64,000 bases of DNA from Pezicula radicicola (Eukaryota > Ascomycota > Leotiomycetes > Helotiales > Dermateaceae). Shown piece by piece: positions 11,943-24,363 of the stretch. Made by a program: the position numbers and the translations under genes. Numbering within the stretch: the stretch's first letter is position 1; every line of letters starts with the position of its first letter. The stretch lies in the NCBI GenBank assembly GCA_003008705.1, contig PDUO01000006.1:1187295-1251294 (forward strand), given 5' to 3'. Under the pieces are notes generated by a model. The model was not told where the DNA came from. It did no database searches and worked only from the letters and a program-made list of their open reading frames with translations.

Positions 11943-13665
11943 TGTAAATAGGATTTTGAATGGGGAAGAGATTATCAAAAAGGATGAATAAGTACTGAAA
12001 ATCAGGAGGAAAGAGATGTATTTATTTCCTTTTCATCATACGTGGAAGACACTATTCTGATGGTAAGCACTTGCATTCCATAATCCATCTACCTGAGGTA
12101 GGCTGAACTTCTCGTAGCCAGGGCTACAAGTGACATTCCAAAACTTGGAGACGAGGTCAAATCAGAAATTATACGCGGGATATGGCTAAGTAGAATATGT
12201 CTCAGGATGTTGATTCAAAAGCGTCGGGAGGCTTGATTGAATTCAGCTGCGGTTTCGCAGAGTGCACGACAAGTAGAGCTACCTACCGGCCTTGAACCGT
12301 AATGAAACCAATAGGACTACTTCAACGCTATTTCCTTACTAGACGAAATCACTACTCGATAGTTGCCATGAACCCTTCTTGCATATATGGAGTACCGGTA
12401 TTCTAGGGAAGTCCCGAAGTGCTGATATTAGATTTTAAGGTTGGCGATCTTTCCGTTCCCGTCCCGATGGAATCTGTTTTAAGCGAGCTGGGCAGCCTCT
12501 GGCTTGCATCTTTGCTTCTTTCGGCCTTGAAGTAAGACCTGCAAAGTAGTTGAGACTTGACCTAACCACTTCTGTATATCTAAGAGTACGATCAACTGTG
12601 GAAGTGGTTCATTTGCATTCTTTGCGAACACACGCAGAAGAACTTGTAAAAAACAAGTTGATTAAATATGATAGCTGATTCTATCAAATTTTCATTGCGA
12701 AAGTCCGGCACCTGGTATCAATAATGATGAGTACTTTACTCAAAAGTTGAAGGCACAGCTCAAATGACAAAGCTGAACATTCTCACGGACGAAGCACCGG
12801 GCGAAGGCATCCGACGGCTGACTAAGTTGTCGGCACTTCGGTCCTTCGCTTCGCGTTCGCGACATACTTTGGTTGCGAGGACTTCTTTGAGATGTGCTCC
12901 ATCAGACCATTCAAAGAGCAGGCCAAATGGCAGCGAAATAATTTCATTGTTGAAAGAAATTCCGACCCAATATCAATAGTCAATCGAGACTTGGTTAAGG
13001 AACGAAAGTATGTATTTCCCAAAATTGGGCGAACGAGAGGATGGCTGGGTTCTGGCGATGGAGGGACCTCGCTGGGCAATTGAGTGCAGGATTCTCGAGG
13101 TGTCCACATAAAGTGTCCACATAAATTGTCCACATAAAGGCCGATTGGAGAAGGCCGGGGATGAAATAATGATGCATTATGAGACGTGAGATTATTAAGT
13201 AAACAGGACGAGCGAGTCAAGGAGATTGGGTTCTATGTATGTTACCTCGCTAAACGAGTCTCCATAGAACATGAGCCCGAACTGACTGATGAAGTTTGAA
13301 GACTATGGCAGGCACATAAAAATCTAATATTGAGTTCAGTTCAAGTATATATCTGTTACTGAACTATTGCATTGAGCTTTAAGTATCCTATTATGCCAAC
13401 TCCGGGCTTGCATGCCAGCTTGAACAGAACCAATACTGTTAATGAGAGCAGCAATAAATAAATAAATAAAACCAGCTGATAAATCTTGAGATCCGACTAC
13501 ATCCGATGCGAAACCTGGAAACACTACCAGCACTACTTACCTTACAAATTGAGTAGACAGCTCGCTAAAGTACTTCAAAAACAATCAATATCCCCACCCG
13601 ACGTCTCAACTTCAACAATATCACTTCTCTAGTTTTCCCCCCAAAGATCACGTTATTTTCTCAAA
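11943..13665. other. Intergenic between divergent LAAO and SDR genes
   Basis: This is the shared upstream region of the minus-strand oxidase and the plus-strand reductase. Apart from the 13-bp tandem repeat at 13101 and an (AAAT)n run near 13455-13472, no gene or conserved structure is seen. Open frames at 12764-13220 overlap one another on both strands and show no family features. Confidence 0.45.
13101..13139. repeat. 13-bp tandem repeat, three units
   Basis: Three head-to-tail copies of TGTCCACATAAAG occupy 13101-13139; the middle copy ends in T. It is non-coding. Confidence 0.9.
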
Positions 13666-14969
13666 ATGGCTGTAGAGACTTGGGCATTACCAAAAGGCAG
13701 CAGAATTCTTGTCACTGGCGCAAATGGTTATATCGCCTCACATGTCGTAAACGAACTCCTTCGGCTCGGATTCCGAGTGATAGGAACAGTGCGCAACGAG
13801 AAACCATGGCTCCATGACCTTTTTTCCAAACAAGGAGACTTTGAGAGCGTAGTTGTGGATAATATGAAGGAAGGTGCTTTTGATGAGGTTGTGAAGGATT
13901 GTACTGGTGTTATACATGTGGTGAGTTTGAAGTTTCTTTCTCCTGTCCCACGTGAGACATCAAGCTAATATTCTCTACTAGGCATCTGATGCTAGCCTCA
14001 ATCCTGACTACGAAAAAGTTGTTCCGATTACTATTGACGGCGCTATCAGCATTCTCAAATTAGCTGCCAAGACGCCATCGATCAAGAGGGTAATGCTCAC
14101 TTCGTCTTCGACTGCTTGTAACTTGCCGAAAAGCTTTGAGCCTACGGTAACGATCACAGAAGATACGTGGAATGAGGAGGCCGTTGCTCTTGCTAAGAAC
14201 TTACCCGATGGAATTCCAGATATGTTCAAGGGATATATGGTGTACGCTGCTTCTAAGACTAGTAAGTCACCTGATGCCAGTAGTTATATTTCTTAGCATG
14301 GCAAGCCTTATGAAGAAAGTGGCTAAATTACTTTACAGTCAGCGAACAAGAAGCCTGGAAGTTTATGAAGGAGCAGAAGCCAAACTTCGTACTGAACACG
14401 GTCCTCCCAAGCACAAACGTACGTCCAAAACCCTTATTAACCATCCCAAAAAGTGTCATATAATACAATGCTTACACAGATCTCTTCTAGCTTGGAAAAA
14501 ATCTCGACCCAGCAAATATTGGCGGTTCGACAGGAGCTTTCATCAGAAACATGTACACTAACAAAGACTTTGAAACATATAAACTCCTAGCCCCTCGTTT
14601 GTCCTCCCAATTTCCCCTTCTCCATCCCCTTAAGCCCTAAATCACTTAACAATCTAATGCCAAAAACCAGAGTACCACATCAACGTAACAGACTGTGCAC
14701 TCCTTCACATCGCAGCACTTCTGACACCCACGATCCAAAACCAACGTCTCTTCGCTTATGAAAAAGACTACACACAGGGTGATATTATCGAAATTCTGAA
14801 AAGGATGAAACCTGATTTCGAATGGCCTGCAGCTCCTGAAACGGAGGTTAGAGATCGTTCTGTGGTTCCTGGTGCGAAGAAGGGGGAGGATGTTGTGGTT
14901 GACTTTTTTGGGAAGGGATATAGAAGTTTGGAGGATAGCTTGAGGGAGACTTTTGAGGATGATTTTTGA
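13666..14969 (+). CDS. Extended SDR: dihydroflavonol-reductase/aldehyde-reductase-like NAD(P)H reductase
   Basis: Five exons: 13666-13920, 13982-14261, 14339-14418, 14491-14596 and 14671-14969. The four introns are 61-77 bp, and all junctions keep the frame. The product is about 339 aa, normal for the family. The N-terminal cofactor motif is TGANGYIA (17-24). The catalytic triad candidates are the SSST run (126-129) and YAASK (Y173, K177). Fungal relatives (Gre2/DFR-like) reduce ketones and aldehydes with NADPH. The gene converges with a 4CL-like ligase downstream, so the two could serve one phenylpropanoid-like or fatty-acyl pathway, but that is only suggested by proximity. No signal peptide is present. 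Confidence 0.88.
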
Positions 14970-16354
14970 AGGTTGCTTTGCTGATGGAGAAGCATCCTGT
15001 GGGGATCGTCGGGATATAGAGGTTAGACTGAGTTACCTTCGTACCAGTGCGCAAGAAAGTAGATATTAATGTCACCTTCATTTTGAAGAAGCAAACAATT
15101 GTTTGATGGTAAAGAGTTCTGCTACGTTAATTCATAATTCTTCAACCCCAGGATTGGCTTTGACAAGGGAAAAGGTCGTTGGAAAAATACTATTCTTATT
15201 ATTTAGTGGCACCATGTTCATTGAGCACTATCATTGAAATCTTGTGTTTGAAATGTATTTTCGACACTCTGCATCACACCGCACTTTTTGCGACACGATA
15301 AGTTAACGACACTAGAACCGAAGAGCCTGCGATTATTTCCTCCAAATTTCCAAATTTCCGTGGCGTGTTTCAAGGCCTACGCATGGATGTGACAGGAGAA
15401 ATTGCGGCGTGTTGTTAGACAGTAATTTTGCTGCAGACGTGTACTGTCACGTGCGCAATTCTGGCGGATAGAGACATGATTTTATAGATGTACCCCCCTA
15501 ATATCAAGCTTTCCAACACACATTTCGGCCTCCCATCAACACGACCAGACTGTCCACTTTGTTGCATATCAGAACAAGCACCAGTGACGTCGCAGCAATA
15601 TGTAATCATGCACCATATCCACACGAGCTGCTCATATGTCTCCTTTTGGCCGCCGCATGCCGGTACGACCAACATGCAAGACCCGACAGACCGGTAATTG
15701 GAGCCTCGCGAATACAAGATGGCGCAAAGATTGCAGCCACGATGCCTCCTTACTGCAATAAAACGAGCCCTAAGACAAGGTTCTGGAGAGGTATTCAAGA
15801 GTTGGAAGCAGCGGTCAAGATGTCGAGATATGTACGGCGCCATGCAACCAACTGCTGGCGAAGCTACTGCAAATTTATATATGGAGCAGCCCTCGCCCAC
15901 AATCACCGTCTGCGTCTGCTCTTGTCAGCCCGTCAGCCCGTCAGCACCTCACGCATACTCTCCGCCCAAGCACCATGCAGCTTTTCATCTTCAGCTTCAG
16001 CAACGAGCTCAGTTTCATCAATCAAGACGACAAACCCTTTGCTTCTACTCAGTGGAAACATCTCCAATTACGTACGTCTACTATCATCCTGCAGCAATGG
16101 CCTTCAGATTTATCCAATTCCAACGTAATCCTGCTCCAGTACGAGCACCACGTTCGCATTATATGAAGCGGAACTGAACACAAGAAATATATTCGAGTCT
16201 GTGACTATATTATGGCAGCTCATTGTGTCTATTTGAGCTTTCCAACTCCATACGAACACATCTATAAAGCGCACCTCCCAAACTCCTTTTTCCCAATCCG
16301 ACATATCTATCCCATGAAACGTATCCAGAACACCACCAAATACAGGCTATACTT
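14970..16354. other. Intergenic between convergent genes; no gene identified
   Basis: Several overlapping open frames exist on both strands between 15415 and 16180, but none looks like a protein family. A TATA-like sequence at about 15876 precedes a 63-codon frame starting with ATG at 15975. This could be a small gene or a non-coding transcript, but the support is weak. The octamer GTCAGCCC is repeated in tandem near 15925-15945. Confidence 0.35.
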
Positions 16355-18413
16355 TTATTGGCTCGAACCCACTACTGAAACCCTGCTACTCCGCCTCTTC
16401 ACTTTTGGGGAAAAGAGGTCATCGCCCTTTCTCTTTGTGGCCACCTCCATGGCAACAATAGAGTCTTCCTCCTCGGGACTTGGACTTGCCGGAGCAGAAG
16501 TACTTTCGATAGTCGACGCATCCGTCAAACTTCCTGATCGGTTATGCTTGATTCGAGGCCTCTCTGTTGTAGGGTTGCTCTCCATCTTTCTTTCCTGTTG
16601 GGACCTCTCCAAGTCCCTGATAGCCTTGCAATAAGCCATCGCAGCTGCCTGGTTCGATGCTGGTAGCTGCACTCCACCAGAGTCACGCAAAACTCGCCTC
16701 AAAATCTTTCCTGTGGGATTCCTGGGAATTTGCTCAACGAATTTCACTCCCTCAACACCCTTGTACCGAGCCAACCGAGCTCTAAGAAATGACTTGATCT
16801 CTTGCTCTTCAAGCTTGGCCCCGCTCTTCTTAACAACAAAAGCTTGTGGGACTTCGCCGCTAGTATCTCGAGCAGCAACACCAATGACCGCTGCATCGAG
16901 GATTTGAGGATGCTCCAGTAGAGCGGCTTCAATCTCAGCAGGACTAACTTGCCAACCTCGGACCTTAATAAGGTCTTTAGTTCGGTCAATAACGTACCAC
17001 CGCCCGTTTCTGACATATCCGACATCACCACTGCGTATCCAGCCATCTTCTGTGAAGGCTTCAGCAGTGGCTTTCGGATTATTCAGGTAGCCTTTCATTG
17101 GGTGAGGAGAGCGTATGAGGATTTCGCCATTCACGCCCTCTTTTTTGATGATCTCACCATGTCTATCCACGAGGCTAGACTTCGATTAGCTTGCTTTCTC
17201 TTTAATTGGGCAAGAAGTCATTTCTTACCGGAATTTGGAGCCTGGAAGTGGTTTTCCAACACTTCCTGTTTGGTCCTTCTTTCGGTCTTGCCATGTCGTC
17301 GCCCAACCGGCCTCTGTCATTCCGTAGACCTGCAGGATCTTGGCATTGGGATGCAGCTTTTCATATAATTGCTGCTGCATGCCATCCGTAGCGCAGGAGC
17401 CACCGACGTGTATGGATCTCAACGATCGTAGAGACTCAGTGTGAGCTGACTGCGAAAGCGACATTAAGATAGGAGGGACGACAACGGTCATGGAAATATT
17501 GAATTTTTCAATGGAATTCACAAAGCCCTCTTGCTCATACCGAGGCATGATGTAACACTTAGTTCCTCGGCGTAGCGGAAGTGCGTGCTGCTTTGGAATG
17601 GTGAATACATGGAATGGAGGAATTGCTATGAGGTGGGACATCTACTTTATTAGTATGAAAAAAGGTTACTGGCGACAGAAAAGCTTACTTTGTACGACAC
17701 TTTCGTCACCCGATCAATAACTTCGGCCTGCGAAACCATATACGAGTGCGATAGGATGGCGGCTTTTGGTAATCCTGAAGTTCCGCTGGTGCTCACATAG
17801 GCAGCTGTCGTGTTGGCAGCATCTTGAGTACGTACCCAGTCGCTCTCTCCAAATGTCAGTAGCTCGTTCCAGGATCGAAGTCGTTCAGGAACAGCTTCGC
17901 CGCGGACATTCAGGACAAAAATATTAGATCTTGGGATACCACATTCTTGCGCGGCTTCTTGAGCAATTTGTAGAGTCTTCACTTCTGAGATCAGGAATCT
18001 GGCCTGTGTTATTCTCAAATGGTGTGCAAGCTCGTAGGCTGTGTATCCGGGATTTGCTCCAGTGAAGCAACCCCCAGCACCTATTATGCCCAAGTATAGA
18101 CTTGTGTAGTATATCTGGCACATATTGTCAGTATCGACATTGTTCAGGTTTTAAGTGCAACTTGACATACGTCGTTGAAACTGAGAACGCACACAGCATC
18201 TCCCTTCTCTAGACCTTGATTTCTAAACCCACTGACAAGCTGTCTAACAATGGTTCTAGTCTGGTTTGAAGAGAGTGACCTTGTGGTATCGAAAGGGTCA
18301 ATATATATCTTCTAATGTTAGAGTCAAGACCTTGAATCCATAGAGAGGACGCCTACCGGTTGGTCTTGGTCATACTTTTTCGCATTTGCGAATGTCCAGG
18401 AGACGATATCCAT
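16355..18413 (-). CDS. Acyl-CoA synthetase, 4-coumarate:CoA-ligase-like
   Basis: Five exons on the minus strand: 18413-18357, 18311-18171, 18114-17689, 17641-17229 and 17174-16355. The introns are 45-56 bp, and together the frame gives about 618 aa. It carries all core motifs of the adenylate-forming ANL family in order: the P-loop STSGTSGLPKAAILSH, YGMTEAGW, SGDVGY, DRTKDLIKVRGWQV, and PRNPTGKILRR with the adenylation lysine. The enzyme should activate a carboxylic acid with ATP and pass it to CoA. The acid may be aromatic or medium-chain; the sequence does not say. About 85 residues after the last motif are low-complexity and Ser/Pro/Glu-rich, an extension not usual in plant 4CL. There is no C-terminal SKL peroxisomal signal. 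The first exon is only 19 codons, so the start is less certain than the rest. Confidence 0.88.
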
Positions 18414-20915
18414 CTTTGGCGTAAGTGGTATAGAATGAAGTATGTATAGTCCTCGTGGGGAATGTAGTGCTGAAGTATTTCAGCTGCGCGAGCTTCCTTG
18501 CCACGTTTTTGAAGGGCGCAAGGTCCCTTAAAGTATGTCTGCTCAACTCCACCATGTGAGACACAAAACAGAATTGTAAGCGAGTCGGGCGAGTGATGAT
18601 CTATTTTGAAGCCTTGTCGATACTAATTTGGTCTTGTTACTATGAGCTGAATCATAACAACCTGCTGCATACGGGGCCATAAATAAAAGCAATAACATGA
18701 TTGCTCGAAGTCTCAGGTCACCGAGAATCCTACTGGAAATGCGTTCTAGTTGCTGCTCTGGGAACAAGGTTCCTTCTTTCACGTTCTTTATCAAGTAAGG
18801 AGCTAGTGGTCAGTAAATTCACTGCTAGCCTGGTAAATTGGTACAAAGTGGGCTGTTTCTGACTTGCTTAGAGAAAACTCCCCGCTACTTATCCCACATT
18901 CAACATGGACCGTTCTGTACGCCTCAGAACTGAACTTTGATTTTTTTTTGGGGATGAACTTTCGTCATAGAGGCTACCGAAAGAAGCAAACTGTCTCAGT
19001 TTGGATTTGATTGAGGAATGGAAGCGGCAACTCCCAAAGCAGGCAATCCAAAATCGATCATATGTCCTTGCTGCAGTATCGGACTATCGGACGGGAGAAA
19101 TTCCAGGAACCCCCAACACCCAGGTTTTCGTAAGAACGTGCTTTTGCCTGTTACAATAAGCTGAAGAAGTCGCCAATGGGCTTCTTGTCGCAAAGCCCGC
19201 TTAATGCAGCTACAAGTTTGACTGCTGCAGCACGAGTCGCAGGTATGGTACTCAGAGGTCTTTGGTTACGACATCTTGCATTAATGGGATGTCAATTTAT
19301 GAGAGAGTTTGAGAATTTGCTGAGTGCGTCGTCCATTCCAAAAAAAAAAAAAAAAAAAACTGCTGACAGTTCTTGAGAGTAGTGTGTGCCGCTTGCGCCC
19401 CGAAAGTGAATCTTAATCTCTTATCCCTCATTCCACGATTAGGTTCTTGGAGAGACACAAAATCCTCCGGTACGGTTATTTTTGCCATACTACTTTTTAC
19501 AGTTTTCCTAATTCTGTAGGGCGCCTAGAAGCTCCTTACAATTCACGGCATATGTTTATGTGGGGTCATACCAAGGACTACGCCACCGGCGTCTTTGCCC
19601 CAGTAACAATGCCCGGCGCTGACCGGTCCGCTATCCGCTTTCACCACACCCTCTTTGTCGGTAGCGGTACATATCCGAAGCTGGCTGCGGCTATTCTTTT
19701 GCAGACGGCACCTTCTCCTGGAATGCGATTCGACCGATTTTCTTTTAGAGGGGAGAGACTTCCTTTGCAACTCGTCCTAGGCTCCGTATGGCTAGAACGG
19801 TGGTGCTTTTTTAGACGTTCACTAGTTCGCCGTCTATGTATTGACCGCCATGTCAGCATCTCACTACGTACAGTGCGACACTCAGCTGAGATCCTTCCCC
19901 ACGATCTAAAAAAGATCTCATGATTTACACAGGGTTTACCATCCATCCCCTGTTCGGCGCTTCTGCCGAGGCGTGGTGGCAGATACTCAAGGCAAAAAAA
20001 CCAAATAAGTATTTGGAAAATATCAAATTATTGTCGGTATTTGCAAAATAATAATATGATAGCTCATGTGTCATTTTCCGGCTGACCCGGATCGCGGATA
20101 AGAGCAGATCTCAGCCCCATGCTAGATCGCTCCTCTGTCAGTAGTGACTGTCAAATTGTTAGGAAAAAGTATCTCTAGGACGGGCCGATACGCGATCCAT
20201 TATTTCCTCTCACATTGCAATCATCGGGGCATCTCAGCGGCACTCCCGTTGGGATCTGCAGGGATGGGGGATCTACTGCGATGCATTTCCAAATGCAAGA
20301 TATGCACCAATGAATTTGTCTACTGCAAGGTGTCGATGGGTATCCCCGCCAACAATGCAAGTCCATATTGGGAAGATACCTTGGGACAGGGATAAGTAGC
20401 TATGGAATTGCTCACTCAAATCCCAATCCCCAGTTTTTATCAATCAAGCCCATCTGCACCGTGCTTGGCGGTAAATATGGAAACTTCAGGCCGTCGAATG
20501 CTCTTTTCATCTAGTCGAGGCAAGAGCTATTAGTCAACATACCCAGCGTAAGTTTCAAGCCGAGGTCATAGATACCGCAAACAGGCTCAGCCTTTTACAT
20601 CTGCCTTATGGATTGCTTGTGGTGGACACGAATCATGACAGTTTTATTTTAGTTGTAGATGACTTTCTCTATACATAGTTATTTGTGTGAATCTGTTACT
20701 CCATTTCGCTGCCGGGCACTCCTGAATCCTGTGAGAGACAATTCTGTGCCGCGGTCAAAAGGAAGTCATTGTGGCAGGTTGACTTCGCAACGTCAGTCTT
20801 CCTCAACAACCGATATTGTTATGGTGTGGCTTTTTCTGCGCACGCCTTCCCCAAGTTCCCTTGCGGAGGCACCCTTTTATTACAGATTTGCAAATTTGAG
20901 AGACAAAAAAAGAAA
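18414..20915. other. Long intergenic stretch, no gene identified
   Basis: This contains a 20-base A tract at 19340-19359 and AT-rich segments near 20000-20080. The frame at 19447-19923 (+) is open for 158 codons, but its Arg/Phe-rich translation has no recognisable motif and its antisense is also open, so I do not call it. The last few hundred bases are the promoter of the TmpA-like gene. Confidence 0.4.
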
Positions 20916-22760
20916 ATGACTTCTCCAGATGATATCAGTAGTATGCCTACTGATATGGAGTCATGCCACCCGCATCATGGCGACAACAGCAATTCTCCCT
21001 CGCTTGGATCTTCAAAGAAAACGGCTGCCCCTCGGCCTCCCTCGTTACGTCTGCCTAAGTCCAATACCATCACGTTTCCTTCACCACCATCTTCTTCCTC
21101 TTTAGCATCACCACCTTCATTTGGTTCTTTTGGTTTTGGTGACTTTCAAATAGTTGGTTATCATCACGAAACAGGAGAGCCGCTGCAAATAATGGAGCCT
21201 ATTACCGTGCCACCGTCATCAACAGAAAGCTCACCTCAAAGCTCAATATCAGAAATAGAGCCAGTTACTTCAGTTATCATTTCAAAGCCTGGACCAGGAG
21301 CATCAGATTCCGGAATCTTCCTGCCATTATCACCCAGTATACCTACGAAACCTTCTTACGATCCTATCCTTCGATTCCTTCCCAGCATCGAATCTAAAAC
21401 TCCTAGCGTCGACTTAGAAAAAAATTCCGACGAACCACTTCCACCCAAACGACATCACCGTTTCATACGAAATGCCAGGCATACCTTCTTCAATGTCTAC
21501 CGACGTCTCTTTACTACCGTCTTTATATTTAACATAATCGGTTTGGCCATTCTCCTGGCTCGAAACCACCGCTGGACAACCTCACCCCCATTATCCGACT
21601 TCGCGACAGCAGCTTCAGCCAACATCCTCGTCGCCCTACTCATCCGTCAAGATTACATCGTTAATCTACTCTTCAGACTCACGTGGTTTGTACCACACTC
21701 GGCGCCTTTGCGGCTGAGACGCATACTTGCAAAAGTTTACGAATACGGAGGCGTGCATTCAGGTGCCGCAGTATCCTCTGTCCTGTGGTTCACGCTTCTC
21801 ACAGCCTTCCTAACCAACTCATACGTGGAGGGGGACGTGGAACCAGACCCAGCCGTAATACTCACCTTCTCGTACCTACTTTTAGCACTACTTCTCGCGC
21901 TGTGTATAACAGCATACCCACGTTTCCGATTCAAGTCCCACAACACCTTCGAGAATGTGCACCGCTTTGCAGGATGGTTTAGCCTTGCTCTCTTCTGGGC
22001 TGAAATAATCCTCTTCGCACGAACTCAACTCACGTCAACTTCGGCGCCTCTCGGAATCCTTCTAATACGCCTTCCAGCCTTCTGGTTTCTCCTCATAGCG
22101 TCTCTACACACCATAGCGCCCTGGCTACGCCTTCATAAGGTAGCTGTAACACCAGAAAAGCTGTCAGAACACGCAATCAGGTTACACTTCAAAGAAAAGG
22201 TGCCCCTCTTCGTCGGCCTCCGAATCTCTGACTCCCCTCTACGAGAATGGCATTCCTTTGCTTGTATCCCCTCAAGAGATGGAGGAAAATCGGGAGGTTC
22301 AGTCCTAATATCCGACGCAGGAGACTGGACACAAAAAACGATCCAAAACCCCAGGCCTTATTATTACCTCAAAGGAGTCCCAGTAACCGGTGTCCTCTGT
22401 ATGGCACAAATCTTCAAACGAGTCGTAATCGTAACCACAGGCTCAGGAATCGGACCTTGTCTAGGAGTCATACAAGATATACCTCAGACGAAATGTAGAG
22501 TTATTTGGAGTACTCCTACTCCCGAACTTGTGTATGGGAAAAGTATTTGTAAGGCTGTTAGGGAGGTTGATAAGGAGGCTATTGTTTGGGATACTAGGGA
22601 ACGGGGTAGACCTGATCTTGTCGAGATGACTTGGGCGGTTTATAGGGAGATGAATGCTGAGGCGGTTTTTGTTATTAGTAATCCGAAATTGACCCGTAAG
22701 GTTGTTTATGGGATGGAGGGGAGGGGTATTCCTGCTTTTGGACCGATTTGGGATTCTTGA
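20916..22760 (+). CDS. TmpA-like integral membrane flavoprotein (ferric-reductase-like fold)
   Basis: Single exon; ATG at 20916 gives 614 aa (the frame is open further upstream, but only from a TTG). The first 170 residues are Ser/Pro-rich and disordered. A basic stretch then leads into about six hydrophobic helices (roughly residues 195-420) with an HRFAGW block. The C-terminal soluble part has EWHSFACIP, resembling an FAD-contact site, and a nucleotide-binding loop VVTTGSGIGPCLG. This layout matches the fungal TmpA family, often mis-annotated as NRPS-like. In Aspergillus nidulans TmpA acts early in asexual development as a membrane flavoprotein. The heme-ligand His pairs of true ferric reductases are not clearly kept, so metal reduction should not be assumed. 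It converges with the GST gene downstream. Confidence 0.8.
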   Translation: MTSPDDISSMPTDMESCHPHHGDNSNSPSLGSSKKTAAPRPPSLRLPKSNTITFPSPPSSSSLASPPSFGSFGFGDFQIVGYHHETGEPLQIMEPITVPPSSTESSPQSSISEIEPVTSVIISKPGPGASDSGIFLPLSPSIPTKPSYDPILRFLPSIESKTPSVDLEKNSDEPLPPKRHHRFIRNARHTFFNVYRRLFTTVFIFNIIGLAILLARNHRWTTSPPLSDFATAASANILVALLIRQDYIVNLLFRLTWFVPHSAPLRLRRILAKVYEYGGVHSGAAVSSVLWFTLLTAFLTNSYVEGDVEPDPAVILTFSYLLLALLLALCITAYPRFRFKSHNTFENVHRFAGWFSLALFWAEIILFARTQLTSTSAPLGILLIRLPAFWFLLIASLHTIAPWLRLHKVAVTPEKLSEHAIRLHFKEKVPLFVGLRISDSPLREWHSFACIPSRDGGKSGGSVLISDAGDWTQKTIQNPRPYYYLKGVPVTGVLCMAQIFKRVVIVTTGSGIGPCLGVIQDIPQTKCRVIWSTPTPELVYGKSICKAVREVDKEAIVWDTRERGRPDLVEMTWAVYREMNAEAVFVISNPKLTRKVVYGMEGRGIPAFGPIWDS

Positions 22761-23465
22761 TTTTTTGACTTGTTGAGGGTTTGGGGATTATATATTTTTG
22801 CTTTTGCTTCGCGGGGGAGAGGGTTTTTTCTTTTATTTGAAGATTGTTGGTGTGGTGTTTTCTTCTTTTGGTGTTTGGAGACCATGGGAATTGTAGGTAT
22901 GTTTTGGTATTTGGGTTGGCTTTTGTAGTTGAGTTTTGGTTTGGATATCCACTGATGATTTTTTTTTTGCTTTCTTGTTATATAGAGAGCTACGTGTAAC
23001 TTCTAAACATAGATAAATTATAGAAGGGGGATGTTTGAAAACAATTATAGTTTATCTTTTTTATAGAGGTTATTTATTTATGTTGAAGGCTATATCTCTG
23101 CTTTGTTGATTTGTTGATTTGATGGTGCTTTTTATAGGTATTGCAAAAAAACAGGTAGGACTTTAGCTGGTATTCTAGAATTCATGAATGGTTTGAATTT
23201 CTACAATTAATAGTATAGGTAAAGAAAGACTGATGAATATCGCCCTCCTAGAAGTTCAGCAATTCTAATGTCCAGATTTGCTATAGTAATGACGTAGGAA
23301 TGCAAGCGTACCTACAAAGGATTGTCACAAGCAATGCAAAACATATAGCCAATGTGGCCTTAGCTATCGTGAGCCACAAATTTTATACTCTCTTCTCAAA
23401 TTCTTTTAACTTACTATTTCATCCCAATCTTCCTAGGCACAATCTACGCAAACCACTCCAAATCC
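22761..23465. other. Intergenic between convergent genes
   Basis: This 3' flank of the TmpA-like and GST genes is T-rich, with runs such as 22955-22980. No gene is seen; the small frame at 23300-23539 overlaps the GST gene end. Confidence 0.5.
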
Positions 23466-24363
23466 TCACTTATCAACCCCCCCATCACGACCCCCATCCT
23501 CCCAAATCCAACTCTCCCCATTCAACCCACCCCGTCTAAATTCCTCCATCTCCCAACACCGTTCAACAACGCCCCTAACCAAGGGCCACCTCTCTATCCC
23601 CTCAGGTCCAAAAATCCTAACACCAACCCTTTGCGCCCCTTGAACAGCAGGAACCAAAAAGCCTGTAGTCAGAAACTCGGAGTTAGCTTCCTTCCGTTAA
23701 ATATCAGGAGTAACTCAAACATAATTCAGGACTAAGAGTAAAATAAACACGTAAAGGGACAAAATTTACTCCGAGAACTTTAGACTTACAATCCGCTAAC
23801 GTAACCGCATCACCAACACTAAATTGTCCCCTCACACTCTCCTCCTCCTCCCTCCTCGCTAACAACTCTTCATAAACACTTAATCCACGTTCATAAACCC
23901 ATCTAGCCCATACTTCCCCATCACCCTTAAAATCCTCCTTGATTTTGCGACGAAGGCTACTATTTTGCGGCGGTTGAATATCACAAGATACTAAACTTAC
24001 AAACTCTATAACTCGAGCTCGTTTTAGAGGGTCGGTTGATGCTGAAGGTAGTAAATTCGGATACGGAAAATATGATTCCAGGAGATCTAAGATTGCGGAT
24101 GATTGAGTGATTGTTGTAGATTCGTTATTTTCATTCTCGATTATGAGAGCTGGGACGGAACCGTTCGGGTTGATTTTTAGATATTTGCTGGATTTTTGTT
24201 CGGTGGTGGAGAGATTTAGGTTGTGGTATGTTAGGTTGGGGATTCTTTTTAGGTGGGCGGTGATTCGGACGCGTGCTGAGCAGCCGGAGAGGGGGGCTGA
24301 GTGGAGGTGGAGTTGGCTGGTTTTGGTGATGAGGGATTTGGATTTGGTTGTTGAAGATGCCAT
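23466..24363 (-). CDS. Zeta-class glutathione S-transferase / maleylacetoacetate isomerase
   Basis: Two exons, 24363-23790 and 23662-23466. The 127-bp intron (23663-23789) has a GTAAGT donor and a CAG acceptor, and the split codon is Cys. The product is about 256 aa, a little longer than the usual 215-235. The N-terminal thioredoxin-like domain carries SGCSARVRI at about residues 26-34, corresponding to the SSCxxRVRIAL glutathione site of zeta GSTs. NPNGSVPALI follows, with the cis-proline of the fold, and then SSAILDLLE. The C-terminal helical domain has the VTLADCFLVP block across the splice site. Zeta enzymes isomerise maleylacetoacetate to fumarylacetoacetate in tyrosine breakdown. No partner pathway genes are nearby, so another GSH-dependent isomerisation or dehalogenation is possible. 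Confidence 0.85.

Noticed and set aside
15415..16177. Several overlapping open frames of 60-190 codons on both strands
   Set aside because: They overlap each other, have no conserved motifs, and lie between convergent genes. Open frames on both strands at once argue for chance.
3190..18413. Possible biosynthetic gene cluster (prenyltransferase, oxidase, reductases, ligase)
   Set aside because: The genes are far apart and separated by a Gfd2-like gene and non-coding DNA. There is no PKS, NRPS, terpene synthase, transporter or cluster regulator, so a cluster claim is not supported.
19447..19946. 158-codon plus-strand frame and 101-codon antisense frame
   Set aside because: Both are open over the same bases and neither has family features or clear gene structure.
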